DNA from: Pseudophaeomoniella oleicola
Taxonomy: Eukaryota > Ascomycota > Eurotiomycetes > Phaeomoniellales > Phaeomoniellaceae
Assembly: GCA_003868215.1 (NCBI GenBank)
Contig: QWDQ01000026.1
Location: 124,001 to 188,000, forward strand
Length of the DNA: 64,000 nucleotides
Direction: 5' to 3'
A program made the position numbers and the translations under genes. The notes beneath the pieces were generated by a model that saw only the letters and a program-made list of their open reading frames with translations, searched no databases and was not told where the DNA came from. Positions 1-10,512 of this stretch are shown here, one piece after another. Position 1 is the stretch's first letter, and each line of letters opens with the position of its first letter.

Positions 1-80
1 CTTATTCGCGTACCACATCAGTCCCTCTGTCCAAGATCAAACCCAATGCAAGTCTGCTAGATTATCTTCTAGCGCCTGCT

Positions 81-2465
81 ATGGCAGGTAGGAATAGCAA
101 GCAGAGAGACATCTCTGACTTCTTTGGGCCCTTCGCAAAGACGAGAGTGCCTGCCAAGCGAGCCTCGCCAGCGCCAGATATCAACCCGATACCATCGAAG
201 AAACACTCGCCATCGCCAGATGTTGAAGGAGACTGTGTCATAGTCGAAACGCGCTCCCAGAAGGCCCCGAAGAAACGGGATTGGAGTACTCCCACGACTT
301 CAAGCCGGTTTAAAAATGTCGACGGAACACCACTGCAGTCCCCAATACCATTCAAGTCTCAGGCGGTACTTCCAGTAGGCAGTCCTCGGAAGAAGTCCAC
401 AAGCCAGGAGTCATCCACGACCTCTAGACTGTCAGCGTTTAATGCGACGCCACCTGCTCCTCGTACCAGTTCTTTCGACTTTCCATCAGTTCAGCCATCG
501 AAGGCGCCGGGGAGCGACTCATACGTTAATGCGCCGTCTTCGTCCAAAAAGATCATAGAGAAGGGGAAATTGATAGCTGTGCGCGATTCTGATGAGGACT
601 CAGACACATCGCTGGAAGATATAGACGATATTCTGGGAATCAAAAGGCATGATACGTCAAGTACATCATCATCGCCACCTGACATAGATGGCTTACTTGG
701 AGGATCGAAGTCTACGCAGCGACCTAGACTATTGGACAGGACACCGTTACTGGGGAGATCAATGCTGAACGCGACGAAGACAAGGACACCGAAACACAGA
801 TTTATGTTGGATGATATCCTAGCCCAACACTTGGGAGATCAAAGTACGGAAGAGACTGTGACAAAGACAAAGATCAACTATGAAGAACAAAGGTCGGGTC
901 GCAGCCCAGCAAATACAAGCGATACAGACAAGAATTTACTGGCTGCTTTGGCCTTTGAAGAGGAGGAAGGAGAAGGTTCTAAAGGCAGCACCCGCCTATT
1001 GAACGCTATTGAGCGGACGGAGGCAATAAGTGGAAATGGGAGTTGGTCGTTCTTCGACACTGGCGCTCCGAAGGCTAACTTGAATATGGAACTCGAGTTT
1101 CCTGAGACCAGCCTGGGATCTTCGTCTTTGGACTCAGTGCTCACCGATCGCCCTAGACGCCGAAGAGCTTTTTTGTCTGGCCACGTCGCTGAGAAGTGGT
1201 CAGAGGACATACAGGACCCTTCTCGGATCGCCTGGCTTTTAAACAGCATTCTTTGTGAAGCCGACCAAGATCTCGTCAATGCTTACATTTTCACCGTCAA
1301 ACATATCGCAGCCAATGCAACCCTCCCAAGCTTGGACCCCGAAACTATCACCGGTTTCTTCGTCAAGCTTGGAGCACGGAAAGTTGCCCTTCAAAGCGAG
1401 GAAATTATACGACTCAATAAGAGACCAAATGCTGTACCTGGAACATGCTGTCGGCCTCTGGTCAACATCGTGCATTGCCTCGCAAGTATAGCACGTCATT
1501 TCACTCAAGACTCTCTCCAATGCTTTGCAAGCATCCTGGTGCGTCTTATGGTTGATGAAAACCTCATGAAGATACTTTCTGTCTCTACCGTCGTTGAAGA
1601 TGCATTATGCACAATCCTGGATTCGTGCCACGCCGAAGTATCTCGTCAGCTCTGTGAATACATCGAGAATGATGCAGTAGCCTCGTTTACCGAGACTTCT
1701 CTACAGAAAGAGCTCCTTTCCCATCTCAATCCGTTCTCTCTTCCTCTCGCCAATCTCCGTTTACGTCTAGCGCAGTCCTTTCTGCTCGGCGCATCGTCTA
1801 CGAATCGCCTATCCTTACAAACTCTTCGCTCCTACCTGTACAGTCCACGCTACGAATCTCTTCTAAGCCATCCCCCTAGCGACCAGCATTCATACGACTT
1901 TCACACCTTATCATGCCATGTCGCCTTCCTCTCCGTCTGTCTCAACTCTACACTAGACCTTGAACTCCGCATTTCTGATCCTCTCACCTTCAACGATCTG
2001 GTCGACATTCTCGCAGACAGAATCAAATCCATCTTTTCCACCATCACAGACACCGGCGCCAGCCACATGCAAAGAACCGAAGTCAAAGAAAGCTTAGAAA
2101 TGCTGATGTTCCGCCTGATGTACGAAATCAGAACGAAACCACGACCAAAGAAATCTCTCTGGGCCGGTGATCGCCCTGCTGCCGCCGCCGTTGCCGAAGA
2201 GCGAGGGAAAAGCATTATGAAAAGGTTCCTGTTTACAAAGGGAAAGGATAGCGGAGGAGGACAGCAGCTACAGCAAAGGAAACAGAAAGAAGCAGGAGAA
2301 GAAGATCGTCAGGTCCACACGGCAAAGAACGAGGATGATAAGTCCACAACATCACCACACGCAGAAGTCAGTGAAGAAGAGCACCACGTTCCGCCTGAGG
2401 GGAGTTTCGAAAGCGTTTCTACCACCGAAGGTGCTATCAGGAGTCAATTGGGTCTGGATGCGTGA
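81..2465 (+). CDS. Nse6/SLF2-like (CANIN-type) protein with N-terminal PIP box
   Basis: A single-exon gene of 794 residues starting at the first ATG of the open frame. Residues 8-15 read QRDISDFF, an exact match to the PCNA-interacting PIP consensus (Q-x-x-I/L/M-x-x-F-F). A long Ser/Thr/Pro- and Asp-rich disordered region follows to about residue 360. A helix-rich block at about 370-690 (starting near KWSEDIQDPSRIAWLLNSIL) resembles, from memory, the CANIN/FAM178 region of SLF2 and Nse6, which bridge the Smc5-Smc6 complex to damaged chromatin. The last about 80 residues are Lys/Gln/Glu-rich. The PIP box is seen directly; the family call is an inference from overall layout and could be wrong, so other PCNA-bound repair factors remain possible. 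It converges with the V-ATPase gene. Confidence 0.6.
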   Translation: MAGRNSKQRDISDFFGPFAKTRVPAKRASPAPDINPIPSKKHSPSPDVEGDCVIVETRSQKAPKKRDWSTPTTSSRFKNVDGTPLQSPIPFKSQAVLPVGSPRKKSTSQESSTTSRLSAFNATPPAPRTSSFDFPSVQPSKAPGSDSYVNAPSSSKKIIEKGKLIAVRDSDEDSDTSLEDIDDILGIKRHDTSSTSSSPPDIDGLLGGSKSTQRPRLLDRTPLLGRSMLNATKTRTPKHRFMLDDILAQHLGDQSTEETVTKTKINYEEQRSGRSPANTSDTDKNLLAALAFEEEEGEGSKGSTRLLNAIERTEAISGNGSWSFFDTGAPKANLNMELEFPETSLGSSSLDSVLTDRPRRRRAFLSGHVAEKWSEDIQDPSRIAWLLNSILCEADQDLVNAYIFTVKHIAANATLPSLDPETITGFFVKLGARKVALQSEEIIRLNKRPNAVPGTCCRPLVNIVHCLASIARHFTQDSLQCFASILVRLMVDENLMKILSVSTVVEDALCTILDSCHAEVSRQLCEYIENDAVASFTETSLQKELLSHLNPFSLPLANLRLRLAQSFLLGASSTNRLSLQTLRSYLYSPRYESLLSHPPSDQHSYDFHTLSCHVAFLSVCLNSTLDLELRISDPLTFNDLVDILADRIKSIFSTITDTGASHMQRTEVKESLEMLMFRLMYEIRTKPRPKKSLWAGDRPAAAAVAEERGKSIMKRFLFTKGKDSGGGQQLQQRKQKEAGEEDRQVHTAKNEDDKSTTSPHAEVSEEEHHVPPEGSFESVSTTEGAIRSQLGLDA

Positions 2466-2908
2466 ATATGGGTGGTGGTGGGGGGGTTTTCATTTCGTTT
2501 GCATTGGCGCAGTTGTGTTTGCTTGCTTATGTTGGGGGATCTTTTGTTGCGTTCCGAGCGAAGGGGGGAGGGATGCATACAAACTGGATTTTGGCATATA
2601 TGTATTTTCATGATATGGTAAAGGCGTTAGGGGGGATCGGGGGGTTAGGGGATCTTGCGTTTCACAATGGGAAGGTCTGTATGTTGCTGCAATGCATGAA
2701 AGGGTCTGGTTTCTATATACAATACACTACCACTACTACTACTATCACGACACAACACAAAATACACACACATTCTCGCTCTCTCCTAACGCTGATTTTG
2801 CAAGACAAAAGGCGAGTTCGTCAAGCCTTTTGTTGTAACCGTGCCGAGTACAACAGAAGATACGAGCATAAGTTTGACAAGACACGTCTAGTCAAGAAAA
2901 CGGTCCTT
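2466..2908. other. Convergent intergenic gap (3' ends)
   Basis: This is 3' flank between two convergent genes. It holds G-rich runs near 2470-2650 and a short (ACT)n tract near 2727-2745. No gene or RNA was recognised. Confidence 0.6.
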
Positions 2909-3779
2909 CTAATCGAAGAACTTCCTGTGCTCATTCTTGCCGAACAGTGTTACTCGGACGGCCGGGAGGGCATCTGTCTGGAGCATTTCCAGACGTTCCT
3001 CGAGGGTGTTGTTGATTTCGATTTTGCCGCCTCCACCGATGACGGAGACACCACCGGCACTGATATAAGAGGTTAGCAAAGAGGGAGAAAAGGGGATTGG
3101 TACACGGTATGTGCGGAAAGGGGGAAGAGGGGTTTGACTTACGATTCTTCTGGGAGAGGTTCGCTCTCATCCAGTTCTACGGCGACTTCGTTGCCAACCT
3201 TCTCCTTGTATTCCTTGGCAGCAGCATCGCTGGCCTTCTTTACAAGATCGTAATCTACCTTTCTCGCTCTGACGATGGCCTTCTTTTCATTCAAAGCGTA
3301 GAGCCCTTCCAATATCAAGTTCTTTAATATCGTCTCATATTTTCCTTTGTCGTCCGGGACAGACTTGAGCTTCTCTCGGGCCTTTTCGAATAGATCATCT
3401 AGCAGCGCCTGCCTTGCCGACAGAACCTTGAGACGAGTCTTGTTGGATGCAGTAGATCGTGTGATCTGTTGAGAGAGGGCAGCTTGCTTGAACTTCTTCT
3501 CGTAGCTGGTGTCAATGGCCTGGGTTTCGGAGCGGACAAGTTTCGACTTCTCGATGGCAAATTCCTCGTCGGCCTTTAGCTGTATTTCTCGTGCTTTTTC
3601 CAGGGCTTCTTGTTTTATGAAAGCTGTCATCTTCTTCAACTCAGAAGCGACCTACATGGCTCGTCAGTGGGTCTAGTCATGACATCGCATAAAGCTTGAA
3701 CACGGGAGGGTTGAATTCCAGAGGGACATGGTTCGGGCAATGGGCCTACCTGGTCGTCAGAAAGAGCATGTTGTGCCAT
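2909..3779 (-). CDS. vma4: V-type H+-ATPase subunit E
   Basis: The exons are 3779-3750, 3651-3143 and 3059-2909 (690 nt, 229 residues). The introns have GTAGGC and GTAAGT donors, and the 3' intron has a CTAAC branch site. The joined protein begins MAQHALSDDQVASELKKMTAFIKQEA and ends with the GGKIEINNTLEERLEML...RKFFD block, both hallmarks of subunit E. The N-terminal half is a charged helix that pairs with subunit G in the peripheral stalk of the vacuolar proton pump; the C-terminal globular part contacts the V1 head. The length is normal for the family. The gene is divergent from the NIPA gene across about 590 bp, so the two probably share a promoter region. The 10-residue first exon is typical of fungal vma4 genes. 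Confidence 0.96.
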
Positions 3780-4371
3780 CTTGCCGTTGTGTTGTGTTCT
3801 GCTGTTGCCGATTGATGCTTGTTAGGAGGACAGTAATCGTCCTGATATTGTCTGAGGCCCAGTAATGTCTCAGAGACAGAGTCGGGAGTTTAAGCAAGTA
3901 GCCGACGGTCTGTCAGTCGCGCAGGTTATGAGCTATGTCTCAGCGCAAACATAAGCTGCGAGATTGTCTGCGGTAATAAAAAGCAAGCAGATCAATTGGA
4001 GTGCCGATAACAAGAGCGGAAGCTTCAACGAAGATGTGCCAAGCCAAGCATTTGATGATCAAAAGTGACGCGGGCACCCCGAAGCTGCATCGGCTGACCT
4101 ACCTCAAGTGACTTAAGTAAACGCCCCAGTAGGACCTCGGTGTTTGGCAGCGATGCCGGTGATGTATTTGATCCTACTCCCGACTTAACCTCTTAGATCG
4201 CGCATTATCGCCCCGTCTTCTATCGTTTCTGTTGTTGCATTAACAGCGCACACCTTCCAGTTCTTCAAAGCTCGATCTAATATGGCGGCAGCGCAGAGGT
4301 GACATCGAAGTCTATGGGTTACCGCTCTGCTCGAGATTGTTCTAGCCGGATGAAAGTGCCATTGCGATTTC
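3780..4371. promoter_or_regulatory. Shared divergent promoter region, vma4 / NIPA transporter
   Basis: This 592 bp gap lies between the start codons of two divergent genes, so it must carry both promoters. No specific factor site can be assigned by eye. No further gene was seen. Confidence 0.5.
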
Positions 4372-6261
4372 ATGGGTCAACTTGGTGATCTTTCTCCCCA
4401 GGGGAGTATAGCAGTGAGTCTCTTGCGATGCCAGAGTGCTGCATCCCGCTAATGCCTCGAGCAGATTGGCATTATCGTTGGCCTTCTCTCTACATCTGTA
4501 CAAAGCCTTGGGTTAACCCTACAACGCAAATCCCACCAATTGGAGGAAGAGAAGGCACAGCATGAGCATCAGAGACCTGCATACAGACGGCGGAGATGGC
4601 AGTTGGGAATGTTCATGTTCATTATCTCAAATGTCGTCGGGAGCACGATTCAAATCACCACTCTACCGCTTCCAGTCTTGTCGACCTTACAAGCTGCCGG
4701 CCTTGTCTTCAATACTCTTTTCGCTACTTTGTTACTCCATGAACCTTTCACTCGATATTCCTTCATTGGCACGTTCCTCGTCTGTGGCGGCGCAGTGCTC
4801 ATAGGTATCTATGGAGCTATTGGGGAGCCAGCGCATGATCTTAGACAGTTGTTGGATCTTCTCGGTCGCTACCAGTTTATCCTGTGGATGATTGGAACAC
4901 TACTGGTTGCTGCTGTGACGCTGGTGGTTGGCTGGTTCCTGCAGTACCTATCAAGAAAGGTGCATGAGCAACATGAATTCTCCAAAGAACAGGATCGAAT
5001 AGAGGAGCTTTCACGGTCCTCGCAACATGACATGCAAGATCTGACACCCTTGGGGATCAACAGACGGCCGACATTGCCTCTCAACATTCCTGTCCCCCAA
5101 CATCTCCGCACATCGCGCTTACGGATGCTACGAGGTCTCTCATATGCTCTCATTTCGGGCATTCTCTCAGCGCACTCACTACTTGTTGCAAAATCAGCTG
5201 TCGAGCTACTGATCCGAACGGCTGTACCTCCTCGGCAGAACCAATTTGACAAATGGCAATCATGGCTCATTTTGGTTGCTCTATTGTTCTTCGCATTGTC
5301 ACAATTATACTACCTTCACTGTGGACTTCGACTCTGCAGTACATCAGTTTTATACCCCTTCGTTTTTTGCGTCTACAATGTCATAGCGATTTTGGACGGT
5401 CTTATATATTTCAACCAGTCGTCTCTGCTCACCCCTCTTGATGGTGGGCTGGTAGCTTTAGGCACTGTTATCCTATTAGCGGGCGTTATCTGTTTATCAT
5501 GGAGGCTTGAAGAAAGCGCACCAATTGCACCAGCTACAGGGCCTGCAACCACCGATCCTGAAGCGCCTCTTGGGTCCCCAGAGGAGGGCACGTCTTCTCC
5601 TCGTTTAGATGCTTCGGAGACATCTCCTCTGTTGAGACATCGCGGTCGCAGCACGCATGGATCTATGAACCGAACGAATCGTCGTCCGACTTTATCACTC
5701 CTACCTCCTCACCTTGCCCCGCCGTCAGCAGCGTCCTCGAGGACCCCTACTTCAGCACAGATATGGGCGGAGTTAGACGATTCTGATATCTCCAGTGACG
5801 AGACAGACATTGATACGCCATCTCGGGCCCCTCTCCATCTGGAGACGCCCAAAACCAGATACAGACGCGGCCAGTCGCTAAGCTCTACAGCCAAGACCCC
5901 TTCAAAGGTTACGTTCGCTTCCGATACGATGGGCCATCTAGATCTGGAGTCTGGAGTGGACAAGTCTGCCCGTAGATCCAGTTCAGCTCCTCACTACCTC
6001 GACACCAACCCATCCGATGCTGCACGTCAAAGTCTGCCCGGTACAGTAGAACCTAGCCCCGCCGCGAGCGAGCCGGGCGATACCTCCACAGTGGGCACGT
6101 CCCAGGAGACAGCTCATACTGAAGGAATCAATGCTTCTTCTGGAAACGACTTCGAAGAGAACGGCTGGTACTCCGCACCCAAAAAATGGGCGCAATGGCT
6201 CTACACGGATAGCGGTCATAGTACTGATGGCAAGGCCAAAGATACGGACCGTGAGGGCTGA
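4372..6261 (+). CDS. NIPA-type magnesium transporter (DUF803 family)
   Basis: The exons are 4372-4413 and 4465-6261 (612 residues). The first ATG-bearing exon encodes MGQLGDLSPQGSIA, followed by a GTGAGT donor; a GCTAATG branch site precedes the acceptor at 4464. The join gives IGIIVGLLSTSVQSLGLTLQRKSH, the conserved first membrane segment of NIPA proteins, which a start inside exon 2 would lose. About nine hydrophobic segments follow to residue about 345. After them comes a long cytosolic tail (about 345-612) rich in Ser, Thr, Pro and acidic residues, likely a phosphorylated regulatory region. Family members move Mg2+ across plasma or endosomal membranes, but substrate specificity in fungi is not established. 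The gene is divergent from vma4. Confidence 0.9.
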
Positions 6262-6725
6262 CCGACCGAGCTTTGATCCGTTGCTTGTTGGGGGAATTCT
6301 GATGCTTCTGAAGACCAGACCAGTTGAGCGCTCGGCAATTTTGGTACAGTAGTGGATATGCTAGAAGAAAGAGGGGATATGAAGAAATAGAACCAAGAGG
6401 CGAAAGGCAATAAATATATCGATACCCCCCACCAACCCCCAGTATGTAATGTCACGATCTCATTTATTACGTTCAATTCTATTCATTCAGTAAGAAAGAG
6501 CCTGCAGCAGGACGTACAATATACCATGATGAATCCTCACACCGTACATGATTATACAATTTGTTTTATGCATTTACGTTGTTTTTCCCCAGCTTTTCTC
6601 TCTCTCTCTCTCTCTCACACTATATTTTCCTCTTCAATTATATAAGTAATTAAAATATATATATTTGGTATAGTATATCAGTATATCAGGCTACTTACTA
6701 CAGCAAACGAATCCTTCTCTTCATT
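6262..6725. other. Convergent intergenic gap with (TC)n tract
   Basis: This is the shared 3' flank of the NIPA and fumarase genes. It is AT-rich, with a (CT)n microsatellite near 6597-6616 and an ATATATAT tract near 6655-6665. No gene was recognised. Confidence 0.6.
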
Positions 6726-8462
6726 TCACACCTCCTTGGGAGCAATCATGAGTTCCGGCCTGACGTATTTGTCAAAGTCCTCTTCGCTGAGCGCCTGCAG
6801 TTCCATGGCGGACTGTTTGAGCGTGAGGCCCTTTTTGTGCGCGTTCTTGGCGACTTTCGAGGCCATGTCGTAGCCGATTACGGGGTTGAGACAGGTGACG
6901 AGCATGAGACTGTAAGATGGAAAAAAAGATGTTTAGTGATTGGGAACTGTAATAGGGAGGGAGGGGGGGGTTCTGATCTCACCTTTCGTGGAGTAGGCTG
7001 CCGATACGCTTCTCGTCGGCTTGCAGTCCGGCGACCAGGTTCTTCTCGAATGATCTCGAGGCATCCGCGAGGAGTTTGGAGGAGTGGAGCAGGTTCCGGA
7101 TCAAAAGAGGTTTGAACACGTTGAGTTCGAATTGGCCGTTCATACCGCCAATGGTAGCTGCAACGTGATTACCCATGACCTGAGCGCAGACCATGGTCAT
7201 CGCTTCACATTGGGTTGGGTTGACCTTTCCGGGCATGATAGAACTACCCGGTTCGTTCTCCGGCAGCACCAACTCACCCAATCCACATCGTGGACCGGAG
7301 CCGAGATAGCGGATATCTTGTGCGATCTTGAAGAGCGCGGCGGCAAGCGTGTTGAGTTGTCCAGAAGCTTCGACGATGGCGTCGTGAGCGGCCAAGACTT
7401 CGAATTTGTTTGGGGCAGTGATAAACCTTGTGCCAGTCAAATTCGAGATCTCCTCGGCAATGCCTTCGGCGAATCCTTTAAAAGTGTTGATACCCGTCCC
7501 AACAGCAGTACCACCCTGTGCAAGCATCCTGAGGTGAGGTAGAGACGATTGGACTCGTTCGATAGAGCGATCGAGCTGAGCAACGTATCCAGAAAATTCC
7601 TGTCCGAGTGTCAATGGAGTTGCGTCTTGCAGATGGGTCCTGCCGATCTTGATGATGTGGTCAAACTGTTCCTTCTTTGCTTGGATGGAATCGCGCAACG
7701 ATTGGAGGGCTGGAAGTAGGTCACTCTCGAGTTCAAGCACAGCCGCAACGTGCATGACGGTTGGGAAGGTGTCGTTGGAGCTGGCAGACATGTTGACATG
7801 GTCGTTGGGGTGGACAGGCTTCTTGCTACCCATCTTGCCACCAAGGATTTCAATAGCCCGGTTGGAGATAACTTCGTTGGCGTTCATGTTCGATTGAGTA
7901 CCAGAACCAGTTTGCCAAACAACGAGGGGGAAGTGGTCGATCAGCTTCAACGAAGCGACCTCTTCAGCTGCTTGCTGAATGGCTTCGCCGATCTTTGGAT
8001 CTGTCTATCAATCAGTTGCCGTAGCCGCTAAAACTTATTCTCTGATTCCATACCCAGTCCAAATCTCATGTTTACTTTGGCCGCAGCTCCTTTGACGATA
8101 CCAAAGGCCTTCACGATCGGCGGGGGCATTCGGTCTTGAGGCTGATTGATCTTAAAGTTCGTGAGGGATCTCTCGGTTTGCGCGCCCCAGTACTTGTCCC
8201 CAGGGACCTGGATCTCACCGAAAGCATCGCTCTCAGTCCTGGTCTCTTGAGCCATGGTAGCGGTTGATCCAAAAGCTCTGGTCGAGGTCTGGAGGTAGGA
8301 TGGCGCTGCACGGGGGCAATGCGCAAGACGAGAATTGGATGCTCTAGCGGTCGTTCTGAGCGAGGAAGCAGAGGATAGGAATCGGGCGGAACTGGTCAGA
8401 CGTTTGGTGGCATGTGGAAAACTCCGCACCGCGGTTCGAGACGAAGCTGCAGAGCCGAGCAT
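6726..8462 (-). CDS. fum1: Fumarate hydratase (class II fumarase), mitochondrial/cytosolic
   Basis: The exons are 8462-8054, 8000-6983 and 6909-6726 (536 residues). It catalyses fumarate to malate in the TCA cycle and cytosol. The class II signature [11 protein letters not shown] is intact, as are [12 protein letters not shown] and the HPNDHVN substrate site. The N-terminal about 68 residues are Ser/Arg/Ala-rich with few acids, a clear mitochondrial presequence. A second in-frame Met at residue 70 (codon 8255-8253, [13 protein letters not shown]) sits exactly where the mature enzyme starts, so an alternative cytosolic form from downstream initiation is plausible. The C-terminus ([20 protein letters not shown]) is standard for fungal fumarases. 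The gene is divergent from the DUF6454 gene. Confidence 0.96.
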
Positions 8463-9171
8463 TGGGATGACGTCGAAAGCTGCAGGGTAAGCCTAAAAAG
8501 AATAAAAATAAGACAAAAAAAGAGGACTCGCGCAACGTGTGAAAGAAAAGTGATGAGCTTGTAAGTATCTGCTCTCGACGGGTGAACGGAAGACTCAAGA
8601 TGAAGCTGAAGGAGAAGGAGAAGAGAAGCGTCTCCAGGACTAAAAGTTGACGATCCCAATTGTTCGTCTCCGGTCGATTGCGGCGGAGATCGGAAGCTTC
8701 AACGTCTAGAAAAATAATCGGCTAATAAATTAATTACTACTAACAAAGTACTGATGTATATGATGTATATGATGTCTATGATTGATATAGAACTATAAAG
8801 AGTATGAACCAGGAGATGATATACAAAAACAACATCCTCGGAATGAGTATGGTCTATCATCTATAAAGATTCAACTGTAGAGAGGAAGCCTCAGTATTGT
8901 AACTGACCCAATCAATCCTCCACGTGAACCATTCCCCATCACGCCATCCTCGAACATGTTCTTGTTATCCAAGATAATAGAGATTCTCGACAACGATTGC
9001 AACACTTATCCTCGATACCGATGACTAGGTGACGAAGCTACTGCAGGCACTCACTCAGACGTCAATTGACATTGCCTAATTGAAGAGCGATGATGATGTC
9101 GTATCTTCAATTCTAGATCAACGAGGGACATGTATATCCATGTATAAAGTGATGGTCGTCTCAACAAGAAG
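8463..9171. promoter_or_regulatory. Divergent promoter region, fum1 / DUF6454 gene
   Basis: This 709 bp gap separates two divergent start codons and carries both upstream regions. It is AT-rich, with an imperfect ATGTATATGATG repeat near 8753-8775. No additional gene was seen. Confidence 0.5.
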
Positions 9172-10347
9172 ATGGCCTTCTACCTCTCGTCCAGGATCCA
9201 TTGGTCCATCCTGACTTTCGTCCTGCTTCTCGGTCTCGTTGTATCTTATGCCAAAATGCAGCTCTCGACGCCTTGGAAATGGCTGTTGACAAGCACTGCT
9301 TTGGTCAAGACGGGACACTCCACCACAACTACGACGGCGACTGCCCTCAACATCACCTACTACCAAAAAGGCGCCTCGCTCGCCCCTGATCCGCTCCCCA
9401 AATCCCACGCCGCCAGCGACGGTGCCAAGATCGTCGAACTATTCGCGAACCTCGACCGGACGACGACATGGACCCTGGTCAACAAAATCCCCTTCGAAGG
9501 CGACATATGGGAACCCGAAGGCATCCTCCGTCTCGGGCCCGACCGCTACATCGTCTCCGCCGGCGAATACACAGAGCCCACCGTCCGCTACAATTCGACA
9601 ACGACGGTCAACGGCACCGACCGCACCCCCGGCGCTGGCTTCGCCCACCTCATCGTCTTCGACAGCCACGGCACGCGCCTCGCCGACGCGACGCTGACCC
9701 CGCGCAACGCCCTCGAATACCACAACGGCGGCCTCGACTTCGACGGCACCGCCATCTGGGCCACGATCGCGCAGTACCGGCCCAACAGCACGGCGACCAT
9801 CGTCCGCGTCGATCCGTTCACGCTGCACCCGACCAACGTGACGCACGTGGCCGATCACCTCGGCGCGATCGTGCACGATACACATGCTGACGAGCTCGTC
9901 GCGCTGAATTGGGGTGCTCGTTACGCCTCGACTTTCTCTCATTTCGACAACAGCCCTCCTCCTCCTTCTTCTTCTTCTTCTCCCTCCGCCTCTTACATCT
10001 CCACAACCCGCAACCCCACCTCCTTCATCGACTACCAAGACTGCAAATTCCTCGTCCCCCATCCCACCCCGCTCATGCTCTGTTCCGGCCTCGCCTCTTA
10101 CTCGACTACATCTCCGTCTGCCTCTTCTTCAAACTTCAGCCTCGGCGGCCTCGCCATCGTCGACCTGACCACCATGGTTCCGGTCATGGAAGTCCCGATC
10201 ACGCTCGTGAGCGAGAGGGGGACGCTGATGACGCAGAATCCGGTCGATGTCGAGGTCGTCGTTTCTTCAGACGATGGGGAGAGGTTGAGGGTGTATTGGT
10301 TGCCGGATCAGAGGGAGGGGACTTTGTATGTTTATGAGGCGGGGTAA
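9172..10347 (+). CDS. Membrane-anchored or secreted DUF6454-family protein
   Basis: A single-exon gene of 391 residues. Residues about 10-28 form one hydrophobic segment after a short basic end, an uncleaved signal anchor or signal peptide. The body carries the pattern known from DUF6454 proteins of actinobacteria and some fungi: WEPEGILRLG, HLIVFDSHG, YHNGGLDFDGTAIWATIAQYRPNS, VDPFTLHP, DHLGAIVHD and LNWGAR, spaced like blades of a beta-propeller. Several N-x-S/T sites fit an extracellular location. The reaction is unknown. The coding sequence is strikingly GC-rich, with C or G at most third positions, unlike its neighbours. The stop overlaps a GTAAGT sequence, so a short extra 3' exon cannot be fully excluded, but the present end (TLYVYEAG) matches where the family ends. 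Confidence 0.8.
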   Translation: MAFYLSSRIHWSILTFVLLLGLVVSYAKMQLSTPWKWLLTSTALVKTGHSTTTTTATALNITYYQKGASLAPDPLPKSHAASDGAKIVELFANLDRTTTWTLVNKIPFEGDIWEPEGILRLGPDRYIVSAGEYTEPTVRYNSTTTVNGTDRTPGAGFAHLIVFDSHGTRLADATLTPRNALEYHNGGLDFDGTAIWATIAQYRPNSTATIVRVDPFTLHPTNVTHVADHLGAIVHDTHADELVALNWGARYASTFSHFDNSPPPPSSSSSPSASYISTTRNPTSFIDYQDCKFLVPHPTPLMLCSGLASYSTTSPSASSSNFSLGGLAIVDLTTMVPVMEVPITLVSERGTLMTQNPVDVEVVVSSDDGERLRVYWLPDQREGTLYVYEAG

Positions 10348-10512
10348 GTAAGGTTTATCAACAATGGTGATAAAATAGTATATATATGAGAGAAGATTCT
10401 ATAGAGCATGAATTCTACATACATAATTAAGTGCCTACCTATAAATATTTTCTAGGTCACGACAAACGAAAAGAATAACTTCTGGGATTCTAGAACTTTT
10501 GTGTCACCTGAT

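Noticed and set aside
2462-3076. 204-codon plus-strand frame over the vma4 3' end
   Set aside because: It lies opposite proven vma4 exons, and its upstream part is G-rich simple sequence.
9439-10062. 207-codon minus-strand frame (GGxR/VxVExxE-rich) opposite the DUF6454 gene
   Set aside because: It is an antisense shadow caused by GC-rich third positions; its composition is repetitive and the sense frame has clear family motifs.
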